From Macrotrachela quadricornifera (taxonomy: Eukaryota; Rotifera; Eurotatoria; Philodinida; Philodinidae): a stretch of DNA of 64,000 bases. The stretch is from positions 34,361 through 98,360 of the forward strand of contig JAJEKB010021932.1 in the NCBI GenBank assembly GCA_022393335.1. Reading direction: 5' to 3'. The position numbers and the translations under genes were made by a program. Within the stretch, counting starts at the first letter, position 1. Every line of letters begins with the position of its first letter. Positions 23,927 through 34,554 of this stretch are shown here, piece after piece. The notes beneath the pieces are model-generated. The model saw nothing but the letters and a program-made list of their open reading frames with translations, did no database searches and had not been told where the DNA came from.

Positions 23927-26313
23927 CTATTTGCTCTTGTTTTCGTCAGATTCATTATTCTGGTTGTTGTTTGTTGTAGCTTTTTGAGATGGAGCAAGAT
24001 GAGGTTGAGGAGATGTGCTACGTTGATACCGATCCATATTGTACGACTTGATATTGTTTGATAGAGAGCTCAGCGATTCGTGTATATCACCTAATGTCGG
24101 ATTTTTTTTATAGTGTTAATGACTGTTTGTTGAATAACTTTTCAACGATTCAACTTAGAGAGGTCAGTCTTTCGCCACTAGAAAGAGCAAGTCGAGGGAC
24201 GTCGATGTATATCAAACCCGTTTGGTTCACAACTCATATATATGGTTGTTTAGAATCGAGAATCTTATCGATTGTCTATTTTCATGAGTTTTCATCACAA
24301 GTTAATATGAAATTACACCAAAATGTACCCAAAATCGGCATGTATTTACGCTAAAAAGTGTCATATCTTTGCACTTCATTTTTGACTTTTCTCACTACAT
24401 TTTAATGTGAAGATATGACAGTATTAACATAAATACATGCCGATTTTGGGTACATTTTGGTGTAATTTCATATTAACTTGTGATGAAAACTCATGAAAAT
24501 AGACAATCGATAAGATTCTCGATTCTAAACAACCATATATATGAGTTGTGAACCAAACGGGTTTGATATACATCGACGTCCCTCGACTTGCTCTTTCTAG
24601 TGGCGAAAGACTGACCTCTCTAAGTTGAATCGTTGAAAAGTTATTCAACAAACAGTCATTAACACTATAAAAAAAATCCGACATTAGTTGTATGTGTTTT
24701 TTTCTAAGACCAGTAACATCTTTGTCTATCAATGGCCCAAAGAATTCTTCAACCAATGATTTGAGTATAGATAATGTTTTTTCCACAATTATATGATGTA
24801 ATTATGTGTCGAGAGATATTCGATCAACTTTTTCGCCCATACGATCTAATTTCTGATCTATGCGATAATTATTCTCTTTCATGTCTAGGATATTTTGATT
24901 TATCGACATCAAGATTCCTGTAGTGTCTTCAACTACTTTCGTGTGTATAGTAGCTAATGTTGGAGCAGTAGTTTTATGCCATGGAGCAGGACGTTCTAAC
25001 GATGATAGTAATGGAGGAAATTCATTAGACTTTAGTATGAATTGATTCTGTTGGGCACGGTCTTGAGGAACCTGACGATGCAATTTACCAGTTGATAGTG
25101 CATTATTAACTTGTTCTTTTAGATCTGATCTATACTGCATCACTTTTTCACATTCGTTCGATAGAGAATGGTGGCAACCATTGCATTGTGCACATCGAAA
25201 CACATTTGAGCATTTATGAACACGATCTTTAAAAAGGTTATCCAAACAAATACGACAGCGAGGATGATCGAGATCACACTTTTCTTTCATATGGCCTAGC
25301 TGCCAACATTGTGTACAATAGGTCATTCGATTTCCAGATAGAAAGGGGGTAATTGTACAGAATGAATTACCTATAGATATTCGACCTAATTTTAAGGTTG
25401 AATTGTACTCACGAAGATCTTTAACCACAAACCGATAATCATTTGTTCTACGTTCAAATCGATAATGGATACGTTTAATATTTTCTGCTGATTTTAGATT
25501 TCGCTCAATCTCTTCCTTAACGAATTCATCATTGTATTGAAGTGGTACATACCGTACTGCTAGCGCAAAGGAATCAGGAACAAATTTTGGTTTAAGCACT
25601 GTGATATTAGTTTCATTAATTTTCGTTGGCCATTTCTCGGTGGATATCAATATTGCATATGCCTCTTTGTTGTTTACTCCCAATTTCAGTTTCTCACCTA
25701 CATGACCAACTAGTGAGAACGAGATGTTAATTCCATGCTATTTGAAATGTTCTTCAATTTGATTCGCTGCAAATACATCTGATGGACGACTCTTCTGGTT
25801 GTCTGTTGATTCATATTCTATTAAAAAACAGGGTAAATTACTTGCAACAGCTCGTTTTAGATGTTCGAAAGGAAGACGACGTTGTTGATTCTCCATTGTT
25901 TGTTGTTGAATTCTTTGTGAACCAATACTCGATATTCGTGTTGGTTGCACAGCCGGTGAAATATCCATTCGACCAATGTTTTTTTGTTTTCCATCTGATA
26001 ATATCCGTTGTTGTTTTGAAATAGGAGCCGAATCATTTTCACTTGAGTCCAAATTTCGTTTAGCCACTAAGGGTGTTGATTGTTCGATCGGAAACTCTGA
26101 GTGCTGTGTTGCTAACGGGTGCGTTAAGTGTTGATGAACACCGAGCGCTACCGTTGGATTTTCACGAATATATGTAATCATTTCTTCTAGATTGTATCTT
26201 TCTTCAGAATCTATCTCATCGTTACTGTTGGTTGTTTGACGATTAGTTTTCGTCGCTTTTTGCTGAGACTTCTTTGACGATTTTTTCCTCGTTACACTGT
26301 AATTACCAGGCAT
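23927..26313 (-). pseudogene. LINE ORF1: zinc-knuckle nucleic-acid-binding protein, two stops and a MITE insertion
   Basis: Starts at ATG 26313 with a basic, Ser/Lys/Gln-rich N-terminus. TAG at 25738-25740 and TAA at 24802-24804 interrupt the same frame. The middle portion has an RRM-like stretch and then knuckles: C-X2-C-X4-H-X4-C in CTQCWQLGHMKEKC (residues 123-136 of the second segment), followed by CRIC...HKC and CAQCNGCHH...C. The MITE at 24094-24684 sits near the C-terminus. Removing it together with one TA returns the downstream segment (DIHESLSSLSNN, then a Gln/Asn-rich tail) to frame, ending at TAG 23927-23929. The protein would coat LINE RNA in a ribonucleoprotein. Confidence 0.88.
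24094..24684. mobile_element. 591-bp palindromic MITE with TA target duplication
   Basis: The two halves are almost perfect inverted copies (about 24094-24353 and 24431-24684, with pairing continuing into the short centre). Termini are ATGTCGGATTTTTTTTATAG and its complement, flanked by TA at 24092-24093 and 24685-24686. The element plus one TA is 593 bp, and deleting that length restores the host ORF1 frame. TA duplication suggests mobilisation by a Tc1/mariner-type transposase. It lacks any protein gene; the open frames in its arms are mirror images of each other. Confidence 0.9.
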
Positions 26314-26432
26314 CTTCCTCTTTTATAGTATACGAAGAGGGAGCGTATCACGTAGAGAAAAGAATGCAAGCAAACGTTTGTGCGACTACTCTCGAGAAAG
26401 GAAAGGATGAAAGTGAAAAAAAAAACAAAAAC

Positions 26433-26444
26433 AAATGCGTTGCT
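26433..26444. repeat. Target site duplication of nested LINE (right)
   Basis: AAATGCGTTGCT, identical to 20558-20569. It lies within the protease coding sequence, shortly after the protease domain. Confidence 0.93.
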
Positions 26445-26856
26445 GTGGCGAATGAATAATGACGTTATTCTCACTAATCCAGTAATTTCCCAATAATAAA
26501 TCGGTTACAAGGTTCGTTGCGACGTCTGCCACGATTAATGTTTTGTGTCCTTGTATTTTAATTTCAAGTTCCATTTCTCCAACGATGTTGATGGATGTAC
26601 AATTTGCTGATTTATGTGATTTCTTCATATGGATAAATTTCTTGTGGTAAATTTTCTCCAGCAGTTGTTGATTTATGATGGTGACTGCAGATCCGGTGTC
26701 GACAATAGCGTGTTGTTGTTTATTGTTGACTTGCACCTTGATGTAAATAGGATTTGATGATTGTGGTGTCGTAGTATTATTTGTTGATGGATTTTGTTTT
26801 GTATTACTGGAATCACCACCATCACGGGTTCCAGTTAATAGAAAACCTGCGGACAA
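26433..26856 (-). pseudogene. LTR-element retropepsin (protease), cut by the LINE
   Basis: Aspartic protease signature IVDTGSAVTI (DTGS at residues 53-56) and a later LLLGNYWI that fits the second conserved block. It overlaps the 3' end of gag by 22 nt in the -1 frame and has no ATG, so a gag-pro fusion by -1 frameshifting is likely; no textbook slippery heptamer stands out. The coding sequence stops being host-derived at the LINE 5' end (26432) and resumes in the same frame at 20557, because the LINE plus one duplication (5875 bp) shifts the coordinate frame exactly as observed. Confidence 0.9.
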
Positions 26857-28018
26857 TCACGTATGCAGTGATCCGATTGTCCACATTTGTAACACCCTTT
26901 TGGCTTTTTGTAATAGCAGTCATTTGTGCGAAGATTGTTTCGTTGGCATATGGAACATGGTTTAAGTTGACGTGTGCCAGTGTTCCATGGATTTGATGAT
27001 ATGTAACTCTGTGATTTGGCATGTTGTGTGTTTCGACGGAATGTTGATGCATTTGGTTTGAAAGCAAACGAATTTTGTTGCGATGATGACGAACAGGTTC
27101 GTGATGTTGTTCGTTGTTGTGTATCAAATTTTCCTTGTTGTTGATATACTGCTGTTGGTGAATATGGTTCAACAACTCGTGGTGGATATGAATGTTTCCG
27201 TGTAGTTGGATGTATTTTTTCCGTTTCGTGTAATGTTGTTGATACTGTATTTGAAAAATATGGTATGTAAGATATTGCTTCAGACACTGGAATAACTACT
27301 TCTTGTAATTCTTGTTCATCTTTGGCAATTCTTAAAAATGCTTGTGTATTTCGTGCTGCCTCAGGTAATGATTTCATTTGTCGTTTAATTTGAAGTTTTA
27401 ATGAATCTTTAACGCCATTTTCCAACCATGATATCATCATTTTTTGCGACATCATGGGATCATATTCGTGACATAATTTAATGATGGCATCACAATAAGA
27501 TGTAATTGTTTCATCTGGTTTTTGTTTACGTTCTTTTAATTGTTCAAATATTTTTGACGATGGATCTAATACGTTAAATCTTTCCGGTAATACTGTTTTT
27601 AAATTTTCCCATTGTGTTAGTGACATATTATTTTCGTACCAGCATCTTGCTTCATCATCCAGTTTTGCTGTACACATGCAGTGTAGAAGACTATCATTTG
27701 CTTCGATTATTTTCCCAATTCGTTTGATGTTGTTGATGAATTGTAAAACTTTTTACCCTTCTCCACCATTAAATTTTTCCAAATTTGATAAAGATTCACG
27801 ATAACATATCATTATTGCCGAGTCTTATACGCTTGCAGGCATTGTTTGAATATATTCAACGGTATTATCCAACAGTTGTAAAATTAATTTCTTTACTGTA
27901 CGTTCAGATGTTGCTGTTAATAAATCTCCCGTTTCTTCAGGGTCAACACCACTACTTCGTAGGTTATAAGCCGTTGCTTGTAAATGTAGTGAATATAGCG
28001 TTATATTAAGTTGATGAT
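26835..28018 (-). pseudogene. LTR-element gag with two in-frame stops
   Basis: The frame carries TAA at 27825-27827 and TAA at 27753-27755, then 280 open codons to 26835. The capsid-like region resembles retrotransposon gag domains (LDDEARCWYENN, then LKERKQKPDETITSYCDAII). A CCHC knuckle at the end (CYKCGQSDHCIRDC, residues 262-275) binds RNA. A preceding CSICQRNN...C lacks the His. The upstream segment to about 28018 is open apart from the two stops but offers no clear ATG, so the true start is unknown. Gag forms the virus-like particle in the cytoplasm. Confidence 0.85.
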
Positions 28019-28209
28019 ATTATATATTTAATAATATTGGTCCTCCCAGACAATTCTCTATGGGAACTGTCTCTTAATCAGAGGTTTTTTACAGACAATT
28101 TCGGATGAAACTGTCTCCTAACTATATTATATAATAATTTGTTTACCTGTGTTATATCGTCGTTGGTGTGTTGGTTCGTACTTTATTATTGTTAAATAAT
28201 AAAAAAAAT

Positions 28210-28223
28210 CGATCACGGCACCA
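28210..28223 (-). other. Primer-binding site, tRNA-His-like
   Basis: One base after the 5' LTR the minus strand reads TGGTGCCGTGATCG. TGGTGCCGTGA matches the complement of the 3' end of animal tRNA-His (…TCACGGCACCA) for 11 nt. The bases after TGG also match the 5' end of tRNA-His (GCCGTGATCG), because the acceptor stem is self-complementary. tRNA identity is from memory. Confidence 0.7.
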
Positions 28224-28224
28224 A

Positions 28225-28380
28225 TATTACGAGATATAGGATGGGGAGAGAAAATAAAATGATTTTATCGTTCAGATCTGACTTTATTTTAAATAACAAA
28301 AATAACAATATAAATAAAATGGAGCTGATAGATCATATTACGCTCCTGGATAACATACCTTTCACACACAAGAAAACACC

Positions 28381-28411
<31 letters not shown>

Positions 28412-28573
28412 AAGAGAAGAAGAGAAAGGAAAGTAATCAAATACAGTAACAAAGAATATAATCACTATATATCAGTATGATATCATTTGATATCACATGA
28501 TATCATGTGAACCAGGGAAAAGAAAAGAAAGAAAAGGAAGATAAAGAAAAAGTCACAGAGACGACCCCTAACA
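28225..28573 (-). repeat. 5' LTR (right copy)
   Basis: 349 bp, near-identical to 14159-14509, so the two copies separated very recently or have been homogenised. As the 5' LTR it should hold the element promoter; no convincing TATA position can be chosen because of the TA microsatellite. Confidence 0.95.
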
Positions 28574-28578
28574 CTCAG
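28574..28578. repeat. Target site duplication (right) of LTR element
   Basis: CTCAG, exact match to 14154-14158. Confidence 0.93.
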
Positions 28579-28899
28579 CTGTAAGTAAACTATGACATTT
28601 GGTTAAAATGAATTAGGTGACCATAGTACAGCTAAATTCGATGAACATAACTGAATTAATGCAGCATGTTGTGAAACGTTACATCAACGTCTGCTTGTTT
28701 TTCATTGAAAAATATCTCAATTAATTTAAGTTAGAAATGAAGATGTTTCAAAATAAATTTACTTGCTTAAAATTTAAAATCATTTATATTCAATAAAGCT
28801 TTTTGTAATGAAAGAAATTTTTGTTCATGTAATTGATCAACTAAAATAAAAGTAACGCTCGTCGCGCCGACTCGCTAAACCCTCGACTGTAAATAACAT
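28579..28899. other. Intergenic, no feature seen
   Basis: AT-rich sequence between the LTR element and a tandem repeat. No gene recognised. Confidence 0.5.
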
Positions 28900-29230
28900 G
28901 AAGCAATACTTTATCAAAATCTCAAAAAACTCTAACATAAAAAAGTTGATTTCTGATTGGTCCATTTTCCGACCAATGGTCAGTCGGATAAAAACTCTGA
29001 CCTCGGATTCGGACTGAGGGCTATCGATAACCTATAGCAAAGTTTTATCAAAATCTCAAAAATCCCTAATATAAAAAAGGTGATTTTTGATTGGTCCATT
29101 TTCTGACCAATGGTCAGTCAGATAAAAAATCTGACCTCGGATTCGGATTGTGGGCCATTGATAACCTATAGCAAAGTTTCATCAAAATCCCAAAAAACCC
29201 TAATATAAAAAAATATATTTTTTGACTATG
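28900..29230 (+). repeat. 134-bp tandem repeat, about 2.4 copies
   Basis: The landmark TTATCAAAATCTCAAAAA recurs at 28911, 29045 and 29179. Each unit includes GATTGGTCCATTTTC, GACCAATGGTCAGTC and GACCTCGGATTCGGA. GGTCCATTTTCCGACCAATGG is itself partly self-complementary. Confidence 0.85.
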
Positions 29231-29700
29231 GATGTTTTTTTGACCTTTGACCCTGACACAGACACACACACAAACTATTTTTTTTCATATGACCCTCCTT
29301 ACAATCGAGGAAAAAATCATTTTTTTCTTAAAAAAAGCCTTTTTTTAGTAAAAAAAATTACTTGAAAAAATCAAAGAACTATTAGTGCCATTCGATTCCC
29401 CGACCCCGATTACCTTTGGTCAAACTTTATAAAAAATCATTTTTTCTTAAAAAAAGCCTTTTTTTAAGAAAAAAATTATTTGAAAAATTTCAAAAACTAA
29501 TAACACCATTCGATTCCGCAACTCCGAAAACCTTTCGTGAAACCTTACAGGAGCACATGTGGAAAAGGAATGCCTCTTAATATTTTAAACAATGATTTTT
29601 GACCTTAATGTTCTTTTGACCCTGACACAAACATACATATACACACATACAAACTATTTTTTTCATATGACCCTCCTTTCAGTCGAGGGAACAAAACTGG
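29231..29700 (+). repeat. Composite direct repeats
   Basis: Two interleaved pairs. GACCCTGACACA...CATATGACCCTCCTT...TCGAGG occurs at 29250-29315 and 29615-29690. A segment running from AAAAATCATTTTTTCTTAAA to CCATTCGATTCC occurs at 29310-29400 and 29430-29520. The TTCTTAAAAAAAGCCTTTTTTTAAGAA core can form a hairpin. Confidence 0.75.
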
Positions 29701-30653
29701 TATTAGATCCTATTTGAAAAAGTTAATCTATTTTTCTAGTATTTGTTAATGTTTGACATTCATTAAATTGTTCTAAGGATAGAATTGATTCATTTAATTT
29801 TCTCTTTACATCTTCAAATGTTGTTGCTGAGTAAGAGTTACTACAATCGGTTTCGATAGTTATTCAAGCCATCGTTCATCAGATGGCATTATCTCACTAC
29901 GTTAAATTTCAAAAATGTTAAAGTCGAAAAATAATTAAATCTTGCAACATTTAATATCCATAGAATTCGATGATAGCGGAGATTATGATATTTTGTTATA
30001 TGGTAAGTTCAATTAACTAAACGTGTCACGACGTCTTTCGTTCTAATTTTAAAAATTCATCAGATGATTCAGAAGCTGCATGAATCGAAGTTTTAATCCG
30101 ATTTAATTTTAATAGATAACAAAATCACTATAGAATTAATTTAAGATCACTTCAAGGGCAGCAAATGGTTCAATATTCAAACTAAGTGAGTTTCGAATAA
30201 AATCAGTATCACTACACTAGTTTCCAGTTAAGTCATGTGCTTTTTTAGATGGTAGAAAATATATTTGCATATAGAAGTTAATATCCATTTAATTTTAAAG
30301 ACATCGAAAATATATTTCCATATCCAAAGCTATATCAATTTCGAAAATAGTCGTTAGTCTTTCTTGTAGGTAACTATCTGCCGTAAGTGTGAGGATGTGA
30401 GATGAGATCGTAAAGTCTAGTTGTCACTGTTGCCATGGGAATCATCTGTTGGCTTTGAAGATTGATAATGATTATAAAAAATGAATTAGTGATTCAAACG
30501 AAGACAGGACTGTTTATATCTTCAATAAATAGAAACGATACGGCTAATTTCAACTTTTGCTTGTCTGTGGTCAATTACTATCAATCAAGATTTTTTTTTA
30601 GAAATTGAACTTTTAATGTATTTGAACGATATGGAATATAAAATAAAATGTTG
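29701..30653. other. Intergenic, no feature seen
   Basis: AT-rich, with no coding exon or repeat structure I could recognise. Confidence 0.5.
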
Positions 30654-33600
30654 TGGGTGAATCCATGAGGACCCATCCACTTTTTTGGAAAAGTTTTTTT
30701 TTCGATTTTTTTTCGGCTCAAACATCCGATCTTTATTAGAAAACACTTTTAGTGAAAAAAAATTGGGTCCTATATGCGAAAAACCCTGAGTTTTTTAGCG
30801 TTTTTTAGGTACACCTACAGCGTTTTTTCATATATAGAAAAAATGACAGAAAAACATCTAAAACTTCACCAAAAGCTCTTTTTTCGAAATTTTTTAGTAC
30901 TCATAAATATCAAATAAGTCTAGAAACATGTTTTCTGATAGTAATCAGACTGATCTTATTGAAAGTCATATGTGGTAAGTCATTTCCTATGTATATAATA
31001 ATGGTCCTATTTCGTGAATGTGAGTTAGATTCAATTAATTCGAAGAAATCTTGTCTTATTTTCTTCGTAAAGTTATAAAGAAGTTGATATCATTACACTT
31101 TGTCACGAAATTAATCCCAAGTGATGAATTCTATACGAAAGAAAGCAAGTGTAATGATGAAGAGAATTATTCATTGTGAATACTGGATATCATCATCACG
31201 TATGACTTTGAAAAAAGTCCAATCTATGGAAAAGCATAAAAAAGAAGTTTTATTTGAATGTAAAAGTTCTTATTTGAGTTGATCGTGACGTCAAACTATA
31301 TTGAATCGTTGAATGACTAGTTGGCCTAAATTCATGCATACTACGAATACCTTGTATTGTACCTAAACTAAAACCAACGTAAGAGAATAAAGTCAAAAGT
31401 CTTCTTACCTGTTACTCGAAGTTTCTCGCTCCTAGTGTTTAAGTAGTTGTTTTTAACTTCTTCTACTTCATCCGAGTCAAAATAGAAGATATTAACACGA
31501 GGATTATCTTTGTTGGATCGTTTTGCTGTTTCAAGTTGTTGTTTCTGTGAAAATTTGTAAAAGTCCTTTGCGTTTGACATGAGAATGTTCTTGGAAAATG
31601 TAGCACGTCTGACGGTGGACTTTAGTACTGCCCCAATTCCGTCTCCAGCATCTTTACCATGACCCGTAGCTGTAAACGTCCAAGAAGCATCCGAACCAAA
31701 ATCGCTCTTGTAATGAATCAGATTCAAGATACTAGCGTTGTTTTTAAAATGGGCACATGCTCCATCACTAAACGACAGAAGCGAGATAACATAGCACATA
31801 AACTACATGAAAAATAAGATTTACCTCACATAATTGATCTTTTTTACCAATGGAAAGTTTTTCTTGATAAATTCAACGAGAATTTTTTGTGCACAGTGCA
31901 CAAATGCTGTTGTATGTTCCATATAATTGCTTATAATTCCTAAATTTACGTGTTCATCTCCAATGGTAAGATGGATTGTAAATAAGCTGACTTGATGCTG
32001 ACTAAAGAATCCTTGTTGAACTTCCCGCTGACGTATCAATGTATAATTCAATGAAAAATTTATCTGCGCCACCACAAACGAGTCGTTTGTCGATTTGCTG
32101 CGCAAGTCTTTAATGAATTCACGTTGTTCTCTGTTTATGTGTGTGTGAAGCAAGAATGATGGCCATCTTTCTTCAATTTTCGATAATAGAGATTCAACTG
32201 AACCAAACATTTGTTGAAGAACGAACTTATTGTTAACTTTCTTCCACAGAGTCCATGAGCATTCGTCATCCAAATCCATCATTCTGTTACTAGTGAGAAT
32301 ATCTGTGATGTTCTTCGATGAACAATTATTGCATTTACCACTGAAGCATTTCTCATCCGAGTCGGTGCACACCATTTGATTAATCAGATCTTTCATATTA
32401 ATCTTGTTGGTTGCTGATAAAGCAGTGGTGTCAGCACATTTGCGATAGTGGTTGTTCCAAGCCTATAATGAAGCTATTTTAAGTTTGAATCAACATATAA
32501 ATGGTACAAACCTTCAACAACAAGTCAATGTTCTCATGAATTATACAGACACACGTATCGTGTGGTGTCGCAGTTTTTACTTCTCGTGGTCGAAGAGCAT
32601 TGAAAGTTGATCGTGCAACAAGTCCAGGATATTGTTCATTGAATATTCGATACGCGTCCAACACAGTCATTTCTAAAAAGCGAACTGCTACTGATTGTCC
32701 ATTGATTTTAATTGTGTCTTTGGAATTGGATGAGGTTCGACTGATACCATCTTCACGATAAAATTTGACCACATCATCAATTGTTGAGTCAGATAAAGCA
32801 CGATTAGTTCCTCGCAAGCACTGTGGATAAGCGAGTATTCGATTGTTTTTTCGAAGAACAAGCGATCGTCGAGCCTGATTTGGTTTTGATTGAAACCTAA
32901 TAAGTGGAAAAAAGTTTTTAGTAGAATTTAATTAAAAAAGTACGGATATATTGAACAAAAAGAGGATAGAATACGCACCATTTTGCTATTTTTTGTCGGC
33001 CCCAATCTTTACGAGCAATTGTCATCAGGCGAACCCTTTCATCAACACCAATATCAGCATATAACTTTTTTAAACCACTCAAAAGTTCGTTCGACTCATA
33101 TATTGTTAGTTCATGAGGATTTGGATCATTCGAAAGTTGAAATTTCCCATCCAATACATCGCATAATCGATTTAGTTTTCGATAAACTTCATCAACTTTG
33201 GTTCGAATGGGTGATACTGCTGATCTAAATACAATCGTTATTTTAGAAAATTTGAATTGAGTTTACAAACTAACCTGTCATGAATCGGATCTATGTTCAG
33301 TAATTCGAATACAGCTGATAATTCTTCCATTGCTTTGTCTTTCTTATGTTCCAGTTCATAGAAAACATGATCTGTCTCTTCGTTCATCGATTCGGGATCA
33401 GTTGTGCCCTCATCCATATGTGGTGATTTATCATCATTGTCATTTGATTCAGCTATAATACCACTATCCATATGAGGATTTTGTTTCTCTTCTTCGTTCA
33501 ATTCATTGACATCCATATTGACAGCATCATTATCATCATCATCATCATCATCATCATCATTTTTATTTTGATTGATAGGAAAACCTTCTGTCATAAATTC

Positions 33601-34554
33601 CTCACCACTTGAACTTTCATCATCGTTGACTTCCATTGATTGATGAGTCATCATTTTCTTCGATTCAAATGTATAGCATCTTGGACATAACCAACGAATT
33701 CAATTGTGAGCCACATCATATTGAGAAATCAAAAAGTTCGAAAGCTGTAAAGACACAGCCTTGATTCCTTTTGGCACACGTGTAGATTTTCCATGATTTA
33801 TCGGATGTTCACAATATTTTTGTCTTGGCATCAAGATAAAATTTTGGAAAAAAAAAGAGGTACTACTGAGCAATCAATATCTTTACTATTATTCAATGAT
33901 TCATCCTGTAATCTTATTCGTTTAAGATCAGGACATTTTTAGTAACACATCACGTTTTAAATCTAAAGATGTCCTTACACAGAAATGGAAAATCTATCAT
34001 TTCGATAACATTGTCCTTTTCGACTGCGTTCTCTTACTTCTATGAGAACGCTTCACCACAAACCTTTCTAGTAATGTGAGCAAAGTCATCAGTTCAGCAT
34101 CATTTCGAGAGGATAGTATCATGAAAATTCTCGTACTCTACGAAGAAAATAAGACAAGATTTCTTCGAATTAATTGAATCTAACTCACATTCACGAAATA
34201 GGACCATTATTATATACATAGGAAATGACTTACCACATATGACTTTCAATAAGATCAGTCTGATTACTATCAGAAAACATGTTTCTAGACTTATTTGATA
34301 TTTATGAGTACTAAAAAATTTCGAAAAAAGAGCTTTTGGTGAAGTTTTAGATGTTTTTCTGTCATTTTTTCTATATATGAAAAAACGCTGTAGGTGTACC
34401 TAAAAAACGCTAAAAAACTCAGGGTTTTTCGCATATAGGACCCAATTTTTTTTCACTAAAAGTGTTTTCTAATAAAGATCGGATGTTTGAGCCGAAAAAA
34501 AATCGAAAAAAAAACTTTTCCAAAAAAGTGGATGGGTCCTCATGGATTCACCCA
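30654..34554 (-). mobile_element. 3.9-kb DNA transposon with ~420-bp terminal inverted repeats
   Basis: 30654-31076 and 34140-34554 are near-perfect inverted copies, beginning TGGGTGAATCCATGAGGACC on each end. The interior holds one multi-exon transposase-like gene on the minus strand. No clean target duplication is visible, so the superfamily cannot be fixed this way. High arm identity implies recent activity of the family or arm homogenisation. Confidence 0.9.
31250..33831 (-). pseudogene. Multi-exon DDE-type transposase of an unclassified family, one premature stop
   Basis: Six exons can be joined (approximately 33831-33275, 33224-32983, 32895-32512, 32462-31824, 31802-31384 and 31352-31250) with GT-AG introns. 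One TGA at 33700-33702 breaks the first exon. The N-terminus has Cys/His residues (KYCEHP, LCPRCY) and a long poly-Asp acidic stretch encoded by a GAT repeat near 33535. Later blocks match a transposon-encoded family I have seen in cnidarians, arthropods and other animals: a C-rich LRPREV...CVCIIHEN segment, then NFSLNY, then SFSDGACAHFKN, then FTATGHGKDAGDGIG. In those relatives the NFSLNY position usually reads DFSENY, so the probable first catalytic Asp is Asn here. I cannot name the superfamily; Sola-like is one possibility. Confidence 0.7.

Larger units (their letters stand above)
20570..26432 (-). mobile_element. Non-LTR retrotransposon (LINE, APE-type) nested in the LTR element
   Basis: 5863 bp, same strand as its host, with a 12-bp target duplication and an 11-A tail at its 3' end (20572-20582 as T on the plus strand). 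It has two ORFs: a zinc-knuckle ORF1 (26313-23927) and ORF2 with APE-like endonuclease plus reverse transcriptase (23840-20946). The 5' end appears full length, with a 119-bp leader before ORF1. The presence of an APE endonuclease, CCHC fingers in ORF1 and the RT sequence suggest the Jockey/CR1 group; exact clade uncertain. It carries four in-frame stops and a MITE, so this copy cannot supply its own proteins. Confidence 0.93.
14159..28573 (-). mobile_element. Full-length Ty3/gypsy-like LTR retrotransposon with nested LINE
   Basis: This 14,415-bp element lies on the minus strand. It is bounded by LTRs of 351 and 349 bp and a perfect CTCAG duplication. In transcription order it has a 5' LTR (28573-28225), primer-binding site, gag, protease, a nested LINE (5863 bp plus a 12-bp duplication), RT-RNase H-integrase, a 680-bp gap, an exonuclease-type ORF3, a small basic ORF, a weak purine tract and the 3' LTR. 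Without the LINE it would be about 8.5 kb. Integrase follows RT and RNase H, which is the Ty3/gypsy order. The LTRs differ by one substitution and one TA microsatellite unit, yet gag and pol carry three in-frame stops. Confidence 0.95.

Noticed and set aside
24058..24786. Two similar proteins encoded on opposite strands
   Set aside because: They are mirror translations of the two arms of the palindromic MITE (plus a piece of LINE ORF1 on the right), not genes.
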